Below are positions 59,841 through 64,000 of a stretch of DNA of 64,000 bases, in pieces. Numbering within the stretch: position 1 is the first letter of the stretch; every line of letters begins with the position of its first letter. The translations under genes were made by a program, and so were the position numbers. The notes beneath the pieces are model-generated. The model was given only the letters and a program-made list of their open reading frames with translations, did not search any database and was not told the DNA's origin. This stretch comes from Stenopsyche tienmushanensis (Eukaryota; Arthropoda; Insecta; Trichoptera; Stenopsychidae), in NCBI GenBank assembly GCA_008973525.1, contig WACJ01000274.1:1612001-1676000 (forward strand), written 5' to 3'.

Positions 59841-61615
59841 TATAATTAAACCATTGTAGCTCCACATAAAATATTCGATTCACGTAGACATCTAATATAG
59901 TCAACTGGTATACGGAGACGGTGACGTTGGCAAATTAAAAAATAAGGCAGATCTGCAAGACTACGCAAATATGATTAATATGACAATGATAAATCTCGAA
60001 ACAATGATGCATGATTCATTTGCATGAGTGGACAGGGAGCAAACGGGTGCCAGAGTTGAAGAGGCCAACAATTTAATAAAAACCGTCACATGCAAATTGA
60101 GCTAATTGGACCGGTCTGTCGATGTGAATGATTCAACTGCCGCAGAAAAGATTGACCATCCCTGAAGTGGGCGGCGATAATGAAATTAAAAAAAAAAAAC
60201 AAAGAGATTTTAAGCTCGCCGTTTTTTGAAACGCGTCAAAGCTTTTGACCTAGCACAATAAGCGACCTATATTTAAAGCTTAAGCTTTCGAGATGTTATC
60301 CTAATGACTTAAAATGTTTATTTCGGTCGTTTCGGCTTATAATAACGAATGTGCTGTCATTTTCAGTCTTTTATTTTTGACTTGAGAAGCTTTCGTTGGA
60401 TACATATTTACACGATGGAGTGCAATGTTTCCATTGCAAAGCTTTTGCGGAGTCATCCAGGCGCTTGTGTATTCAACCCTGACGAGCTAAAGATGCCGAA
60501 AAATAGCCCCATTCATGTGATAAATCAATTTTTGCTTCAATATAAAAACAATGCACGATAAATCAATCAATCCACATCATTGCAATTTGGTGCTGCATAC
60601 ATTTTGAGAAGCGCTGGTTCAATTGATATAGGGCACCAGGCACACACGAATGATAAACATGTGTATTAAACGATGCTAACGACATATGCGAGAGCAAATT
60701 GCAAGGATGCTGCACCGGAATAAGCTTTATCTTCCGCCGCGCTTTTACAAAAAGATCGCAGAAAATGCTATAAAAATATCCACAATACACAAATGTAATT
60801 GCCAAATATATTTTTTTGACATGATACAAACGTTTGACATTCTGAAAGTACGCATACATATGAAAGGTGATCAAAAACAGGTTTTATTACTAGGAAATGT
60901 CACTGCACTGTACTGCCATATCTTGGGTAATTTATGCTTCTTTTGACATATACAAGTACACGCTAATCAATAGAGTATATTGGCTGGTTGCCTGCACGAT
61001 TGCTATTTTTGTGTCTATGTAAACTTTGAAATCACCAATTTATTTTGCATTTGCCGAAGAGTCTATTGTTGTACTTCCGCTCGCCATGAACCCGGCACCA
61101 GCTGGGGACTCTGGGGGCAAATTGCTGTGTAAGCTGAAATCGCTATGCAAATGAAGCTTGAACATCGGATATTTTCTCGAGCCGAAATAAAATTACGATA
61201 ATGCGGAGGGGGCCACAGTTTGACGAATGCAGAATGCAATTTCGTACGAGACGAGCAACAGATGGGTTGAGTCATCTTTGAATAGCGAAAACGGCATCTG
61301 CTTGAATAAACAATAGAAGCTACGTCCAAATTGAGAAACGGGAATGAGGGAGTTCAAAGTTAATTCAGGAACATCGAGCTCCATATGCTTCTCAACATTT
61401 CCTATAAATAACACTACGCGTACAGCTTTAAACGACGGTTCATTGTATATAACTATTTAGGACCATAAAAACAATATTTATCTCATGCTATTTTATTAAT
61501 AAGTTTGCAGCAACACGTTAAATTTCTAATTATGTCAACATCTAGGTCAAGAATCTAGGCGCTAAATGATATGCATGGTTTGGTCGATAAAATTTTATTA
61601 ATTAATGCCACGGAA
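59841..61615. other. Unassigned sequence
   Basis: A small ATG frame at 60415-60561 (48 codons) and a GC-richer patch at 61060-61420 are unrecognised. Nothing else seen. Confidence 0.45.
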
Positions 61616-61934
61616 TAGGGCACGTCCCTAGGCGAAGAAATACAGTGGTGTCGGGTCTGGAGACTGTGGAGCCACGGCATAGGGTACGTCCCCAAAGAAA
61701 TCCAGTGGTGTCAGGTTTGGAGACCGTGCGAGCCACGGAATCGAGCCGCCAAAATAATTAATTTACACGACAGAGGTGCCCACAAAAGATATACGAATTG
61801 AAGGAATAAGCGCCGCCTTTGCAAAAATGTAAAAGGAAATGCTATTTCCGACAGCTTCAGTTGAAATAAGAAAAATGTGTCGTGCGTGCATACGAAGCAG
61901 AGGTGGTAAATTTGAACAAATTTTGTAAATAAAT
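61616..61934 (+). mobile_element. Long-TIR family C transposon, 3' copy with antisense module pair
   Basis: Two tandem antisense copies of the SPDLTP module (about 61620-61680 and 61681-61742) precede a sense transposase tail: VPTKDIRIEGIS, then CIRSRGGKFEQIL with TAA at 61926-61928. The tail closely matches 54401-54765. It is interrupted right after the stop codon by the MITE at 61935-62490. Confidence 0.8.
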
Positions 61935-62490
61935 TTAACCTTTTCGTTAGTGAGGAAATTTAAAGTCGATGAAGTCGTTGATGACATAATCGCTTTACAC
62001 CGATTACTTTCTGTCAGCTCCTAATCAGCGTAAGACAATCTTCAATTCGAGGCAGAGTCAATTGTAAATGAACACTTGATAGTGCATACAAGACCACTTC
62101 ATTTCTTTACATAAACAATGCACAAAAAATCGATTCATTTGCTCCTGCTTTAGAAGGAAATGATAATTGGACAAAGACTCATTCAACACGCAGCGAAAAA
62201 CAGCAAGCAGTTAAATAAACAAACACTCTCGATAACACACAATATTCGGTCGTTTCTTTGCGTAAAAAAATAACACACTTGAAATCGAAATCGTTATAAG
62301 TGGATAAATTTGGGCTTAACGATCTATACAATCATGAGATGCATATGAAGAAGCTCTCCGTCTCAGTCTCCTGAACTGCGCTAAGTTCTCTCTGTCTCTG
62401 TCCGCCTCGGAGCTTCAATGCACAAGAGTGCTCTTTATGAATAGTGAAGGCCAAAACGGATATTTCCGTAAGTACTCACGAAAAGGTTAA
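61935..62490 (-). mobile_element. TTAA MITE family A, intact long form (556 bp)
   Basis: TTAACCTTTTCGTTAGTGAG at the left and CTCACGAAAAGGTTAA at the right form terminal inverted repeats, with TTAA at both ends (61935-61938 and 62487-62490). Two copies of the core are present: CACTTGATAGTGCATACAAG near 62083 and CACTCTCGATAACACACAAT near 62224. The inverted text of 41825-42266 matches along its length. No coding. It sits at a TTAA in the family C tail, because the 54401 copy has the uninterrupted ATTTAATC there. Confidence 0.85.
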
Positions 62491-64000
62491 ATAAAAAATA
62501 TTATGGGATGAGCTTAGTTCATTATGATTCACATACTTTAGGGAATTGATTTTGGATTATTTTTATTACGTTGGCTTGTCCCTGTTATCCCTAACCAATA
62601 CACTTTGCTGTCGAGATTATTATCCTTAATTTATGTGGCTTTCTAAAATAAAATCAATACATCATAATCCACGGGTATATAAACTACAATAGCTTGTCTG
62701 CGGGAGTTTTAAGAATATAAAATCGATAATGGATATGAAAAATATACATAAATATAGAAAAATATGGTGCCATAGTTCTTGCGGTTTGGGTCATTCTATT
62801 TTTTTTTCCTGTAATGACCTTAGCTTCCAAGAAAAACAGTCAGTCGGTTTGATGATGACCTCTGAAAAGTAATTTTTAAATCACCTCTGCAGTTTAAAAG
62901 AACCGGAGCCATTAACGAATATCTTCGCCATTAGCCGCTTCAATTAAGGGTTCATTGAAATTGTTCTTTGTCGTCAAGAGAGTGTATGCAAACATTTTAC
63001 CAGCAACTTTCGAATACCTGCATGAATTTTTAATGAAAGATCGTCTTTACGACTGCATTCAGATCGGTTCAAAGTTGAATGCTATCACTCCTTATACATA
63101 TTTCGAATTTTTATATACGCCTCATTTGAGAGGAACGAAGACCTCTCTTTGTGTCGAAATTACGGCGCCCTAAGTCTGCCCCCGATAATTACGAGGCTTT
63201 CAAAAGACGTCCAAACAGAACTTATTGTCTAAGGCAGTGGGGGCTTATTACTGTCCACTTATAGACAAGGTTCAATGGTTTCGGGGCTCAAATGTGAACA
63301 TAGCAGAGTTCCATGTATATGGAAAGAATTCCAATCGATATCGAAACTCCAAATGGAATGAGTATTCCTGGTTATTACAGCACAGTATGGTCCGACTATA
63401 ATTTCCGCCTTGAATCATAGCGAATTATTTTACTTCGGTATATGGCATGAATCAATAAGCATCATATGTCTTATAGTACAGCCATTATAAAAGCATAGAA
63501 AAGAGCTGTCGTACTACAATAACGGTGCTTCATTTAAACGATGTACATACGATATGGGTGTCCTTATTATTGCTATTGATATGACGGATGGTCTTCAGTT
63601 TGGTGTACCAGAACTGAGCTGAGGCAGAACATATCAATCAAGATCTCCTCGATTCACAAGAATAGAGAAAAAAAAGATAAAGAGGCCAACATTCCACATA
63701 TCTCCATTCCCCCATCCACGACAGTTGGACGTTTGCTCGAGTCATTAAGAACAATATTTCTCAACCCGAACCATGATATGGACCGACATCTGAAACAAAT
63801 TAGTCGAAGGATTCGTCCTAAATTTAGATTTAAATTGAAACTGACAAACTGTAGAAATAATGGTATTTTTTAATTAATTAATGGAACATAAATATCTCCG
63901 TTTTTCTATTCAATCAATAATATTCTTTTTTACTTTTCAGTAATATAACATTAAATACGGTGATGGAACTTCGTGCAATTTTTATAGCATAATATAACAT
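62491..64000. other. Unassigned sequence
   Basis: The frame at 62955-63173 is open for 72 codons without an ATG start or known motif. The rest is AT-rich with nothing recognised. Confidence 0.5.

Noticed and set aside
1..64000. Bacterial operons, CRISPR arrays, rRNA or prophage
   Set aside because: No evenly spaced repeats, ribosome-binding-site-led gene strings or rRNA-like segments; transposon content and splice signals point to an insect nuclear genome.

Overview
The window looks like nuclear DNA of an insect, order unresolved. By eye it is roughly two-thirds A+T, CpG is not obviously depleted, and no intact gene or long open frame is present. The recognisable content is decayed transposable elements typical of insects: mariner/Tc1-type transposases, a hAT element with a BED zinc finger, an R1-group non-LTR retrotransposon tail, and TTAA-bounded piggyBac-like miniature elements (MITEs). 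The simplest reading is a long intron or intergenic region that has collected repeats over a long time.

Layout. 0-10 kb: a dispersed repeat (family B), a MITE split by a truncated R1-group retrotransposon (3.1-4.7 kb), one long-TIR DNA transposon copy and a second family B copy. 10-24 kb: a MITE fragment, a mariner relic split by a MITE (17 kb), another mariner tail (22 kb), a possible terminal coding exon on the minus strand (23.1-23.3 kb) and an inverted family B copy. 24-36 kb: a 373-bp non-autonomous long-TIR element, tandem-unit repeat E, a short MITE, and two internally deleted mariners with both TIRs (33.0 and 34.8 kb). 36-46 kb: repeats D and E, a hAT element with a perfect 8-bp target duplication and a TTAA element inside it, and two further MITEs. 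46-54 kb: a perfect 16-bp hairpin, a Tc1/mariner-type transposase with a mutated catalytic Asp, and two minus-strand open frames resembling signal-peptide exons. The one at 53.2 kb ends at a strong splice donor and is the best host-gene candidate. 54-64 kb: three more long-TIR transposon copies, another mariner relic, an open frame with a possible acceptor at 58.2 kb and a 556-bp MITE.

The elements do not form an operon-like or cooperative system. Their relations are historical: several are nested, which gives relative ages. TTAA elements landed in mariner, hAT and long-TIR elements, and an R1-group retrotransposon landed in a MITE. If the minus-strand exons are real they would belong to one or more genes read from high to low coordinates, with most exons unseen. 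I found no convincing tRNA, rRNA, CRISPR, bacterial or viral content. All family assignments come from motif recognition by eye, without database search.
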